The notes: a model not told the origin generated them from the letters alone. DNA of 16,926 bases from Embleya sp040605455 (GCF_040605455.1 NZ_JBEXCV010000176.1:1-16926), one strand, 5' to 3'. Positions 5,264 to 13,001 are shown, numbered from the stretch's first letter. Program-made: numbers and translations.

Positions 5264-8149
5264 ATGCTGGACCTCGCAGGCTGGGACTGGTCCCGGCACT
5301 GGCCCTATGCGGCCGGAGCCCTCGTCGTGCTTGCCTCAGCCGTCCTCATCGAACGCGCCCGCCGCCGCGCGGTCGCCGAGCGGGCCCGGGTCGCGGCCCT
5401 GCCGGAGGAGGCCCGCAAGGCGCTGGAGAGTGACCGGACCGCGACCAGGGACCGACGCGGGCGGCGGGTCGAGGACCTGCTGACGGCGGCGGTCGCGGCC
5501 GCGGCGGCGGGCCTGTCGGCGGCCCAGCTCGGCAAGTTCGGCCGGGACGTCATGGGACTGCACGGGCCGTGGGCGTATCTGCCGTTCGTCGCGCTGGACT
5601 TCGCCGCGGTGGTCTGCGCGCTACGGGCTCGTCGGCGGGCCGCCCGGGGAGCCGCGGCGGGCCTGTCGGGGGCCCTGGTGTGGGTATTGGCGCTGCTGTC
5701 CGCGTCCATGTCGGCCAGCGAGGGGGCCAACCTCGGCGAGGCGTTCGCGCTCGGGATCTGGGCGCCGATCGCCGCCGTGCTGTGGGAGCTGGGCCTGGCC
5801 GAGGAGCGGCACGCGCGGACCGAACGCGCCGACCGTCGGGTCGGGTGGATTCGCTGGTTGCACCCGATCGAGCGGGTCCTGGTCCTGGCCGAACTCGCCG
5901 GCGACGAATACATGGGCGCGGCCGAAGCGACCGAACGTGTCCGCGAGCGCCGCGCGGCCCGCGCGCTGTACCGGCTTCGCCAGGCCACCGAGGCGCGCGC
6001 CGTACAGGTCGACGGGGCCGGTCGTTCCCCCGCACGTCCCAAGCGCGGCATCGACCGCCGGTACCGTCGTGCCGAGGCATTCGCCCAACGGACGGCCGCG
6101 CGTGTGCGGTTGGCCGACGCCGCGGTGGAGGCGGCCGTACTCCCGCAACTGCGCGTCCTGGTAGACGTCGGTCGACTCGCCAACATGACCTGGCCCACGC
6201 CGGACGTCGCCGATCCGGCCCACCGAGACGGCCGCCCGCACCTCGGCACGACGCCCCCCGAGGGCGGCACCCCACACCCGACCCTGGCCCGCCGCGTGGC
6301 CGGTGTCGCCGTCTCGGCCCCCGCCGACCCGCCGTCCACCGCGCACGCCTCGACCGCCCCGGGGTCGGCCCATGTGGCACAGGGCCACGAGCACCTCGAC
6401 CGGCACCGGCCGCCGGGCTCGCCGTACCACGGCGGCTCGACGCCGACTTCGCGTGCCGGTGCGGGGGAGGTGGGCCGAGACGCCAGAGCCTCGTCGCCCG
6501 GGCCGGACGCAGGGAACGCCGGGTCGAGCGCCGAGGACGCGGTCCCACACCGGCCGGAGACCGAGCACCCGACCCGAGGCATGACGGGCGCGGGAGTCAC
6601 GTCGCCGACGACCCAAGGCGCCGCGCCCCGGCTTGCGTCGTCCGACGGCCCGAGCCGGCCGCAGGTCGTGTCGCCGGCGGCTCGGGATACCGACCACCGG
6701 CCCCGGGACGCGGCGCCGGCTGCATCGGGCAGCGCGGACCTCGGCGGCGGTATGGGTGCCGGCTCGCCGGCGTCCAGGGCCGACCGTCGGACGGCGACAG
6801 GCATCGCGGTGTCGGGCGGCATGGTTTCGCCACGTGAGGGGGGCGTCGTACCGCCGGGTGGCGCGGGTACGCGCCATGACGGCTTGCGTGCGGCGGGCGC
6901 GCGTCGGCATGTGGCGGACATGGCCGTGGCGGGTGCCACGAACCTGCCTCGTGACGTGCGGTCCGAGTCCTCCGGCCGGGAGGGCGCGCATCGCCAGGCG
7001 GCCGGCGTCCGGCCGGACGACCCGGACCCGGATCAAGCGGCGGGTATCGCGGCGTCGGATCCCATCGCCACGCGTCATGACGCCCACCGTGCCCACGGTG
7101 TCCCCACCGCCGCGCAGGGTGCCGAAGGGCCGTCGCAGTCCCACGCGGCGGCCATCGGCCTGCCCGACGGTACCGACGAGAGCCGCGATCCCGACGCGGA
7201 GTTGCAGGGCATCGTCGATGCGTACGGGCAGGCGCACGCCCACCCGTGGGATGGCGGAGACCTGCACCACAACCCGGCCGCCGACGTGCGTTGGCAGGAG
7301 ACCCCACACCGCGCTGCGCTCGAAGCATGGCCGGACGCAACGGCGGAACCTCGTCCGACGGCCGACGCGCCACCCTCGTACGCGGACGGAGCCATCCCGC
7401 CGCCGACCACGACGGCTCCGTATCCGACCCCGAATCCGATCCCGGACCCGACCCCGGACCCGATCCCGGACCCGACCCCGGACCCGACCCCGGACCCGAC
7501 CCCGGTCGCCACGCCGCCCGACATCCCCGCCCCAAGTCGCGACGCGGCGGCCACGGCCGCGATCACCCCGCGACCGATGTCGCCTCGCCCCACGAATCCG
7601 CACCAGCACCACCAACCACGCGCCCGCCGCGCCGGCAACCCGGACCCGGTGGCGAGCGAGGATCCGGCATCCGATGCCACCACCAGCGGGCCCGGCCGGC
7701 CCTCCGCAGCCCCGCCGGCTCCCGCCACGCCCGCGCCCGCCCCTCGCCGCGAGGCGCCGAAGCTCGCCCCGACACTCCCTCCCGCCCCGGCCGAGTCGGC
7801 GGCAGGCAACGGTACTTCCGCTTCCTCGCCAATGCCCGACACCCCGGTGGAGCCGCCGAGCATCGAACCCGTCGAAACGCCCCCCGTCGCCCCGATCGAC
7901 TACGACATCCCGCGCCAGGGCCGCAGAGTGGACGGCTCGGCGCTCACCGGCGCCGCCCGTCGCGACCACCGCATTCTCGCCCTCGTGTCCCTGCTCGCTG
8001 CCGACACCGACCTGACCGGCGAGGAAGTCGCCCACCGCCTCGGTGTCGGCGAACGCACCGGCGAACGCCTTCTCGGCCAAGCCCGGGAAGAGCTCGCCGC
8101 CCGCCGTGAACACGCCGACGACCCGGACCTGGCCGACGCCGGCCTTTGA
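5264..8149 (+). CDS. DUF2637/Spd-like membrane protein with long Pro-rich linker and C-terminal HTH
   Basis: 961 residues from the ATG at 5264, chosen because AAGGAG lies at 5247-5252 and because a membrane segment begins at residue 13. Hydrophobic segments lie at about 13-29, 71-89, 103-121, 130-150 and 162-179. The last four, with PFVALDFAAVVCALRARRRA and ASEGANLGEAFALGIWAPIA between and within them, match the four-helix plan of DUF2637 proteins, which include spread (Spd) proteins of Streptomyces plasmids. A charged helical stretch (180-245) follows. About 650 residues of low-complexity Pro/Ala/Gly/Asp linker contain a 12-bp minisatellite encoding a PDPT/PDPI repeat. The C-terminus (about 895-950) carries LTGEEVAHRLGVGERTGERLL, a helix-turn-helix with the GxRTGxRLL ending typical of this family. 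It probably tethers DNA to the membrane; a transfer or segregation role is inferred from the upstream par-like genes. Confidence 0.8.
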   Translation: MLDLAGWDWSRHWPYAAGALVVLASAVLIERARRRAVAERARVAALPEEARKALESDRTATRDRRGRRVEDLLTAAVAAAAAGLSAAQLGKFGRDVMGLHGPWAYLPFVALDFAAVVCALRARRRAARGAAAGLSGALVWVLALLSASMSASEGANLGEAFALGIWAPIAAVLWELGLAEERHARTERADRRVGWIRWLHPIERVLVLAELAGDEYMGAAEATERVRERRAARALYRLRQATEARAVQVDGAGRSPARPKRGIDRRYRRAEAFAQRTAARVRLADAAVEAAVLPQLRVLVDVGRLANMTWPTPDVADPAHRDGRPHLGTTPPEGGTPHPTLARRVAGVAVSAPADPPSTAHASTAPGSAHVAQGHEHLDRHRPPGSPYHGGSTPTSRAGAGEVGRDARASSPGPDAGNAGSSAEDAVPHRPETEHPTRGMTGAGVTSPTTQGAAPRLASSDGPSRPQVVSPAARDTDHRPRDAAPAASGSADLGGGMGAGSPASRADRRTATGIAVSGGMVSPREGGVVPPGGAGTRHDGLRAAGARRHVADMAVAGATNLPRDVRSESSGREGAHRQAAGVRPDDPDPDQAAGIAASDPIATRHDAHRAHGVPTAAQGAEGPSQSHAAAIGLPDGTDESRDPDAELQGIVDAYGQAHAHPWDGGDLHHNPAADVRWQETPHRAALEAWPDATAEPRPTADAPPSYADGAIPPPTTTAPYPTPNPIPDPTPDPIPDPTPDPTPDPTPVATPPDIPAPSRDAAATAAITPRPMSPRPTNPHQHHQPRARRAGNPDPVASEDPASDATTSGPGRPSAAPPAPATPAPAPRREAPKLAPTLPPAPAESAAGNGTSASSPMPDTPVEPPSIEPVETPPVAPIDYDIPRQGRRVDGSALTGAARRDHRILALVSLLAADTDLTGEEVAHRLGVGERTGERLLGQAREELAARREHADDPDLADAGL
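7441..7500 (+). repeat. 12-bp minisatellite inside the membrane-protein gene
   Basis: Five consecutive 12-bp units of CCCGGACCCGAC (one ends in T) encode Pro-Asp-Pro-Thr/Ile repeats at about residues 726-745. Degenerate copies precede it (from about 7423). The repeat keeps frame, so copy-number change would only lengthen or shorten the linker. Confidence 0.9.
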
Positions 8150-8260
8150 CCCACCGCAACGACCCCCGCCGGCGCCAAGGCCGTCGGCCGACGCAAATCG
8201 GCAGGTCTTGCGCCGACAACCGGAAGACGTCCCGAATTCCCGATCGGAGACCACGGCCAC

Positions 8261-9241
8261 ATGCTCCCCGCCAAACTGCTGTGGCAGGATCCACGCCCTA
8301 TCCCCCGCGACGACCCTCAGGAGATCGTGGTCCAAGTCGTCCTGGACCCGCACTTTCACGAACCAACCGAAGACGATTTCTGCACGGCATTCGGCTACGT
8401 GTGTCTGACCCACGACCGCCTGTACTCACGCGGGGGATGCGGCGGGGGCCCCCACGTGATCGTCCTGAACTGTGCCGAGCACGGCTACGAGAACCTCGGC
8501 CCCAGCCCTCTCATGCACCGCTACCCCGCCGGTTTCATACCGCCCCTCACGGCGGAACAACTCGCCGAGCTGGACCTCGACCTCTATCCCGAGGGCACCC
8601 ACCCTCGCACCCGCCCACACGTTGCCCCACCCGGGCCCGACTTCGCAGCCGCCAACGGCGCACCGCCCCGAACGTGCGAGCACCGCCCAGGACCCGAAGA
8701 CGAACCATCCGGCCGGCTCGACGGTTTGCATCGCTGCCACCGAGGACGCAGGGCATCGTCCGTTGACGACCCGAGCCCGCGATTCGCCGAAGCGCTCGCA
8801 CGGATCGCCACTGCTCTCGGCCGGACCGCTCCCGCTGCGCCGGACGAGCACGACCGTTGGGATCTCTACCGCACCGCGCTGGAGGTTCCCCGACTATTGC
8901 CCCGGGTGCGTGAAGCCGTGCGCCTGGAACCTGTCCCCTCCCTCGCCGCAGGTGTCGTCGGGGAGGTACTGGAACGGGTTTCGGTCCTTGAACGCCCGTA
9001 CTGGATAGCGATATTGGATCCGGCGGTCCGAGCGTTCCCGGTCCGCCGAGCACAGGAACTCGACGTCCTGGCCGCCATCGAGGACAGGGTCTTCCCGCTC
9101 CGGCAGATCCTCGACCGGATCGACGACTGGTCGGATTGGCTGCAACTACGGATCGCCGCTTCCGGCTGCGACCCCGCGATCCGGAACGTGGTTGCGAAGA
9201 GAGGGAGAACCAAGCGGATCAGACGAGCCGCCTCGGGCTGA
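8261..9241 (+). CDS. Hypothetical two-part protein of a streptomycete family
   Basis: 326 residues from an ATG with GGAG 11 nt upstream (8246-8249), 111 bp after the membrane-protein gene. Residues 1-115 contain three cysteines and several histidines (FGYVCLTHDRLY, GGCGGGPHVIVLNCAEHGYEN), possibly metal-binding, and match no family I can name. Residues 120-168 are low-complexity. From about 172 a second part begins (SPRFAEALARIATALGRT) that runs to WSDWLQLRIAAS and ends in KRGRTKRIRRAAS. This second part resembles alpha-helical, repeat-like hypothetical proteins common in Streptomyces. Third-position GC is visibly lower than in neighbouring genes, which suggests recent acquisition. It may be a natural two-domain protein or a fusion of two genes. 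It is the last gene of the plus-strand run, as a strong hairpin follows the stop. Confidence 0.65.
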   Translation: MLPAKLLWQDPRPIPRDDPQEIVVQVVLDPHFHEPTEDDFCTAFGYVCLTHDRLYSRGGCGGGPHVIVLNCAEHGYENLGPSPLMHRYPAGFIPPLTAEQLAELDLDLYPEGTHPRTRPHVAPPGPDFAAANGAPPRTCEHRPGPEDEPSGRLDGLHRCHRGRRASSVDDPSPRFAEALARIATALGRTAPAAPDEHDRWDLYRTALEVPRLLPRVREAVRLEPVPSLAAGVVGEVLERVSVLERPYWIAILDPAVRAFPVRRAQELDVLAAIEDRVFPLRQILDRIDDWSDWLQLRIAASGCDPAIRNVVAKRGRTKRIRRAASG

Positions 9242-9247
9242 TGCCCA

Positions 9248-9290
9248 CTCCACCGTCGCGGTAGCGGGTGGCGTGACCGCGATGGTGGAG
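9248..9290 (+). terminator. Strong hairpin terminator after the hypothetical gene
   Basis: CTCCACCGTCGCGGT (9248-9262) pairs with ACCGCGATGGTGGAG (9276-9290), a 15-bp stem with a single G-U, and a 13-nt loop. It begins 7 bp after the stop and lies between convergent units, so it could stop transcription from both sides. Confidence 0.75.
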
Positions 9291-9411
9291 GTCGAACAAG
9301 GCGGCCGGACGGACGCGTCGGCCGAGCGGCGAGCGGTGGCGGACGACCGTGCCGCAGGAGCCGGGTTCGTGTGGTGGTTGTCGCGCCGGGCTCCGCCTGT
9401 CGGCGGTGGGT

Positions 9412-9977
9412 TCAGCCCGCGTCGGAGGCGGCCCCGGTAATCGTCGAGAGGATGTCCGGCCGCGAGGCGAGGGTGAAGAGTTGGCTTCCGGTGAGCGGGG
9501 GGCCGCCCAGCAGCACGCCGGTCCTGTCGTCGCGTGTCCCCGATGCGAGTGTGCGCACGGTGCCGTCCGGCGTCGTGATGATGAGTTCCACGATCGTGTC
9601 GCCGTCGACGGTTCGTGAACCGGTCACGGTCTTGGAGCCGTCGGGGAGGATTCCGCGCACGCAGTCGGTCCAGGCGGGCAGTGCTCCTCCGGTCTCCTTG
9701 TTGATCCCGGGATCGCTCTCGCATGGTGATTCGGGCGCGGACCCCGGGGCGTGGCGAGTTCCGACGCCCGAGCTGAGGGTGGTCTTTCGACCGTCGGGCC
9801 TCGTCGCCAGGTACGAGAGGGAAACATCGCCGGGATACTCCTCGATGGTCGCGAGCCCGGCGGGCAACTGCGCGCGGAGGGCGGCCAGGCTCCGCACAGC
9901 AGGTACGCGGTACGGCGCAGCGCGTGGTAGCGGGCCGTGACGAACTCGTCGAACAGACGCTCCTTTTCGGGTCTCAT
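9412..9977 (-). pseudogene. Deletion fusion: SigE-type ECF sigma factor start joined to the end of its partner protein
   Basis: On the minus strand, an ATG at 9977 opens RPEKERLFDEFVTARYHALRRTAYLLCG, the N-terminal sigma-2 start of SigE-family actinobacterial ECF sigma factors. After about 30 codons this frame loses all resemblance. From about 9895 a different frame continues with SLAALRAQLPAGLATIEEYPGD and runs to a stop at 9412-9414, including repeated TPDGTVRTLASGTRDD-like beta-strand segments and two cysteines. That tail resembles the extracytoplasmic part of the membrane or lipoprotein partner usually encoded just downstream of such a sigma factor. The missing pieces are most of the sigma factor and the N-terminus with the membrane segment of the partner. 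A single out-of-frame deletion of roughly a kilobase explains this. Neither product can function. Confidence 0.7.
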
Positions 9978-10264
9978 CCTGATGCGCCCCCATGAGGTCC
10001 ACGACGATTTGCCATGCCGGTTGGACGGGGTGGGCATCCCGATATGTTGCGTGTGGCGACGCGTGTTTGCCGCCGACCTGCGCCCCGAGTCGCCTCACCT
10101 GGGCCGCCCCGAACCGCACCGACCGGCCGGGACGCCGTGTGTGACCCCGAGCGCAGCGCGGTCCGTGACCCTGGCTTCCCCGTCGCGGCTATGGCACGAT
10201 CCGTCACCTCTGGTCATGGGCGCCTGTCCGGGCCCACACCGCTCTCGTGCGATGGAGTGAACGT
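9978..10264. other. Non-coding spacer between divergent units
   Basis: About 290 bp between the broken sigma gene (minus) and the SDR gene (plus). No gene or convincing promoter was found. GGAG at 10254-10257 is the ribosome binding site of the SDR gene. Confidence 0.5.
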
Positions 10265-11035
10265 ATGTCGATAGCCCACGTGTCCGGCCGGTTCGACGGC
10301 AAGACCGCGGTGGTCACCGGGGCGGGTTCCGGGGTCGGCCGCGCGACCACGCTGCGCCTGGCCGCGGAGGGTGCGAACGTGTTCGCACTGGACATCGCGG
10401 CGGCGGCGCTGGCCGAAACCGCGGAACTGGCCGCCGGACTCGCAGGCAAGGTCGCGACCCGGGTCACCGACGTGTCGGTTCGTGAGGAGTGCTTCGCGGC
10501 GGTCGCGGCGGCGGTGGCCGAGTTCGGCGGGCTGGACGTGCTGGGCAACGTGGCCGGCATCGCGCGGGCCGAGCACGTACTGGAGGTCACCGAGGCGGAC
10601 TACCGGCGGATGATGGGCGTCAACATCGACGGCTACTTCTTCATGTGCCAGGCCGCCATCCCGCACCTGATCGAGCGTTCCGGGAACGTCGTCAACATCG
10701 CGTCCAACGCCGGTGTGATGGGCTTGGCTTACAGCGTCGTCTACACCATGAGCAAGGGTGCCGTGGTGCAGCTGACCCGGTCGCTGGCCTGGGAGTTCGC
10801 CAAGCAGCCGCTGCGCGTGAACGCGATCGCGCCGGGCGGCATCGACACCAATCTGGTCGCCAACTATCAGATCCCGGAGGACGTGGACTGGGACCTGGTC
10901 GGCCGGGCGATGACACCGCGCCCGATGGCCCAGCCGGAGGACATCGCCGCGATGTTCTCCTACGTCGCCTCCGAGGAAGCCCGCAACGTGCACGGCGCCA
11001 TCCTGCACAACGACAGCGGCCTGACCGCCGGCTGA
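10265..11035 (+). CDS. SDR family NAD(P)-dependent oxidoreductase
   Basis: 256 residues, the normal length of a classical short-chain dehydrogenase/reductase. TGAGSGVG (residues 18-25) is the Rossmann glycine motif. LDI around residue 42-44 with Asp43 after beta-2 favours NAD(H). NVAG (95-98) is the structural NNAG variant. Ser147, Tyr160 and Lys164 form the catalytic set (SNAG... YTMSK), with Asn120 in GVNIDGYF completing the tetrad. PGGIDT follows as expected. The start at 10265 is preferred over an in-frame GTG at 10247 because GGAG lies 7 nt before it. Substrate is unknown; FabG-like 3-oxoacyl reductases and sugar or steroid alcohol dehydrogenases share this layout. It runs toward the LysR gene and ends at a long hairpin. 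Confidence 0.9.
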   Translation: MSIAHVSGRFDGKTAVVTGAGSGVGRATTLRLAAEGANVFALDIAAAALAETAELAAGLAGKVATRVTDVSVREECFAAVAAAVAEFGGLDVLGNVAGIARAEHVLEVTEADYRRMMGVNIDGYFFMCQAAIPHLIERSGNVVNIASNAGVMGLAYSVVYTMSKGAVVQLTRSLAWEFAKQPLRVNAIAPGGIDTNLVANYQIPEDVDWDLVGRAMTPRPMAQPEDIAAMFSYVASEEARNVHGAILHNDSGLTAG

Positions 11036-11063
11036 TCCCGCCCGCGGCAACCCCGCACGACAC

Positions 11064-11111
11064 GGCTCCGGTCCGCCGCGTACCCACACTCGCCGCGGGC
11101 GGACCGGAGCC
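11064..11111. terminator. Long hairpin between convergent SDR and LysR genes
   Basis: GGCTCCGGTCCGCCGCG (11064-11080) pairs with CGCGGGCGGACCGGAGCC (11094-11111), a 17-bp stem with one bulged G and a 13-nt loop. Its position between converging genes fits a bidirectional terminator. Confidence 0.75.
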
Positions 11112-11227
11112 CGACCCCCGGCAACCGTGAAGTACGCCGTGTGGCACCGCAGTTGTGCCGGCCACCACCCGACACGCCGGCCCGGTCCGGCGTCTTTGCC
11201 GCCGTACCCACCGTGGCCGACTCACCG

Positions 11228-12184
11228 CTATCCCGCCGGGATCCCGGCGCCCTCGAAATCGGCGCCGGCCGGCTCCCCGATGGCCGGGTTCCCGCGCAGG
11301 CGAGACAGGAGTTCCCGGGCAGCAGGGCTCGCCGGACCGCTGCTCCGCCAGGCGAGGGCGATGCGGCCGCGTGGGCTCGGATCGGTCAGGTGCAGGGTGC
11401 GCAGGCCGGCCGCTGTGGCCACGGCGGGCGGCAGCGCGGGGAGTACGGCCACGCCCAGGCCGCGCGCGGCCAATTGCGCGAGCAACTGCGGCGCGGCGGC
11501 CTCGAAGGCGATCCGTGGCCGGAATCCCGCCTCCGCACACGCGCGATCGAGCACCCCGCGCAGCCCGGTTCCGCGCGGTAGGCCGATCAACGGGCGATCC
11601 CGGAGGGCGGCCAACGGGACGGTGGTCCGGCCCGGCGTCAGCAACGGATCGGTCGGTGCCATCGCGGCGACCAGGGGTTCGTCGACCATCATCCGGAAGG
11701 TGAGTCCCGGCGGGGGCTCCGGGTCCACGATCCCGACCATCGCGATGTCGAGTTCGCCGTGGCGCAGTGCGGCGAGCATGTGTTCCGAGGAGTCCTCGGT
11801 GAGGGTGATCTCGACCCCGGGGTGATCGTCGTGGAAGTCGGCGAGCACCGATGCCACGTCGAACTCGTGCGTGGCCGCCCCGGACACCAGACCCAGAGTG
11901 ACCCGGCCGCGCAACAATCCGGTGAACTCGTCCACGGTATGCCGGACGCCCTCGACCGCGGCGAGCGCGGCCCGTGCGTACGGCAGTATCGCCGCGCCGA
12001 TCCGGGTCGGGGTCACCGTGCGGCCGGAGCGGTCGAGCAGTTGCTGACCGAGTTCACGCTCCAACTGCCGGATCTGGGCGCTGACACCAGGCTGCGCGAG
12101 ATGCAGGCGGGCGGCGGCGCGGGTGAAGTTGGCCTCCTCCACCACGGCGACGAAGTACTGCAACTGCCTCAGCTCCATAACCAT
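11228..12184 (-). CDS. LysR family transcriptional regulator
   Basis: 318 residues from the ATG at 12184, chosen because GGGAG lies 9 nt upstream; a second ATG two codons later (12178) is also possible. MELRQLQYFVAVVEEANFTRAA opens the winged HTH in two parts (MELRQLQYFVAVVEE and ANFTRAAARLHLAQPGVS), with QIRQLERELGQQLLDRSGR completing it by residue 54. The linker helix follows. From about residue 92 (GRVTLGLVSG) the periplasmic-binding-like effector domain runs to the C-terminus, with LLAQLAARGLGVAVLPALPP typical of the family. LysR regulators usually activate a divergent gene in response to a small pathway metabolite. Here the divergent neighbour is the MDMPI-like enzyme, 65 bp away, making it the prime target; the SDR gene is another possibility. 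Confidence 0.92.
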   Translation of the reverse strand: MVMELRQLQYFVAVVEEANFTRAAARLHLAQPGVSAQIRQLERELGQQLLDRSGRTVTPTRIGAAILPYARAALAAVEGVRHTVDEFTGLLRGRVTLGLVSGAATHEFDVASVLADFHDDHPGVEITLTEDSSEHMLAALRHGELDIAMVGIVDPEPPPGLTFRMMVDEPLVAAMAPTDPLLTPGRTTVPLAALRDRPLIGLPRGTGLRGVLDRACAEAGFRPRIAFEAAAPQLLAQLAARGLGVAVLPALPPAVATAAGLRTLHLTDPSPRGRIALAWRSSGPASPAARELLSRLRGNPAIGEPAGADFEGAGIPAG

Positions 12185-12213
12185 CGATTCTAGCTCCCAG
12201 AAAAGAAGCGTCT

Positions 12214-12237
12214 TGGACTTATCGAAGGGCGATCGCC
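12214..12237. promoter_or_regulatory. Candidate LysR-binding region in the divergent spacer
   Basis: The 65-bp spacer contains a T-N11-A motif within a degenerate dyad (CTTGGAC...ATCGAAG, with T at 12214 and A at 12226) and a perfect 10-bp palindrome GGCGATCGCC at 12228-12237. T-N11-A is the known LysR core but occurs easily by chance. Confidence 0.4.
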
Positions 12238-12249
12238 ACGCTTGATCAC

Positions 12250-12900
12250 ATGACTGGCAACACGCCACACCGAGACCGGTCCCAGCTGTCGCTCCCTTCC
12301 GCGATCGCCGCCGAACGCCGTGAACTGGCCACCGTGTTGGCCGACCTTCGAGCCGACCAGTGGGATGCGCCCACGCTCTGCGCCGGGTGGCGGGTGCGCG
12401 AGGTGGCCGCCCACATGTCGATGGGCTTTCGCTACTCGTTGCCGCGGATCGGTCTGGAACTGGTCAAGGCCCGCGGCAACCTCCACCGCATGACCGACCG
12501 CCTCGCCCGCGCGGACGCCGCCGCCCTGTCGCCGGACGAGATCACCGCGGCGCTCGCGGACAACGCGGACCATCCGTGGAAGCCGCCGGGCGGCCGCACG
12601 GCCGGACTCGGGCACGACGTGGTGCACGGCCTGGACATCACGGTCGCGCTCGGCCTGGATCGTCGTGTGCCCGAGGACCGGCTGCGCATCCTGCTGGACG
12701 CGATCGACCCGCGCGGTGTCAAGTTCTTCGGGGTCGACCTGACCGGTATCGAACTGCGGGCCGACGACGTCGACTGGTCCTACGGCACCGGCACGCCACT
12801 GACCGGTACGGGCCAGGACCTTCTTCTGGTCGCGTTCGGCCGCAAGTTGCCCCCGGGCCGGCTGCATGGCGAACCCCGGGACCGCTTCGTCGTCGGCTGA
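12250..12900 (+). CDS. Maleylpyruvate isomerase family, mycothiol-dependent-type enzyme (TIGR03083-like)
   Basis: 216 residues with the DinB-like four-helix fold of the MDMPI_N family. ERRELATVLADLRADQWDAPT (in two parts: ERRELATVLADL and RADQWDAPT) followed by LCAGWRVREVAAHMSMG at residues 38-54 is the family hallmark, with a metal-ligand-type histidine in VAAHM. GHDVVHGLDITVALG (about 119-133) supplies two further conserved histidines. Family members are actinobacterial enzymes that use mycothiol, or proteins of unknown thiol-linked reaction; true maleylpyruvate isomerase activity is not established here. It lies divergent from the LysR gene and is followed by a Nudix gene about 100 bp downstream with its own promoter-like element. 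No clear Shine-Dalgarno precedes the ATG. Confidence 0.82.
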   Translation: MTGNTPHRDRSQLSLPSAIAAERRELATVLADLRADQWDAPTLCAGWRVREVAAHMSMGFRYSLPRIGLELVKARGNLHRMTDRLARADAAALSPDEITAALADNADHPWKPPGGRTAGLGHDVVHGLDITVALGLDRRVPEDRLRILLDAIDPRGVKFFGVDLTGIELRADDVDWSYGTGTPLTGTGQDLLLVAFGRKLPPGRLHGEPRDRFVVG

Positions 12901-12916
12901 CCCGACTCCGGGCCTT

Positions 12917-12949
12917 ACCCCCACCCGACCCCCACCCTGACCCCCACCA
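12917..12949. repeat. Short C-rich tandem repeat, period about 12
   Basis: Three imperfect copies of ACCCCCACCCG/TG lie just after the MDMPI-like gene. Similar 12-16 bp period repeats follow the Nudix gene, so this seems to be a habit of the intergenic DNA here. Confidence 0.6.
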
Positions 12950-12988
12950 GGGCCCGCCATGGCCTCGGCCGGGCGGCCCGGATGTCGC

Positions 12989-12994
12989 TAGAGT
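12989..12994 (+). promoter_or_regulatory. Candidate -10 box for a leaderless Nudix transcript
   Basis: TAGAGT is followed by 7 nt and then the ATG at 13002, with no ribosome binding site between. This is the actinobacterial leaderless layout. No clear -35 is seen. Confidence 0.5.
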
Positions 12995-13001
12995 CGAGCA
13001 G

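Noticed and set aside
5621..8413. 930-codon minus-strand open frame
   Set aside because: It is the antisense of the DUF2637-like gene, whose membrane helices, HTH and ribosome binding site support the plus strand.
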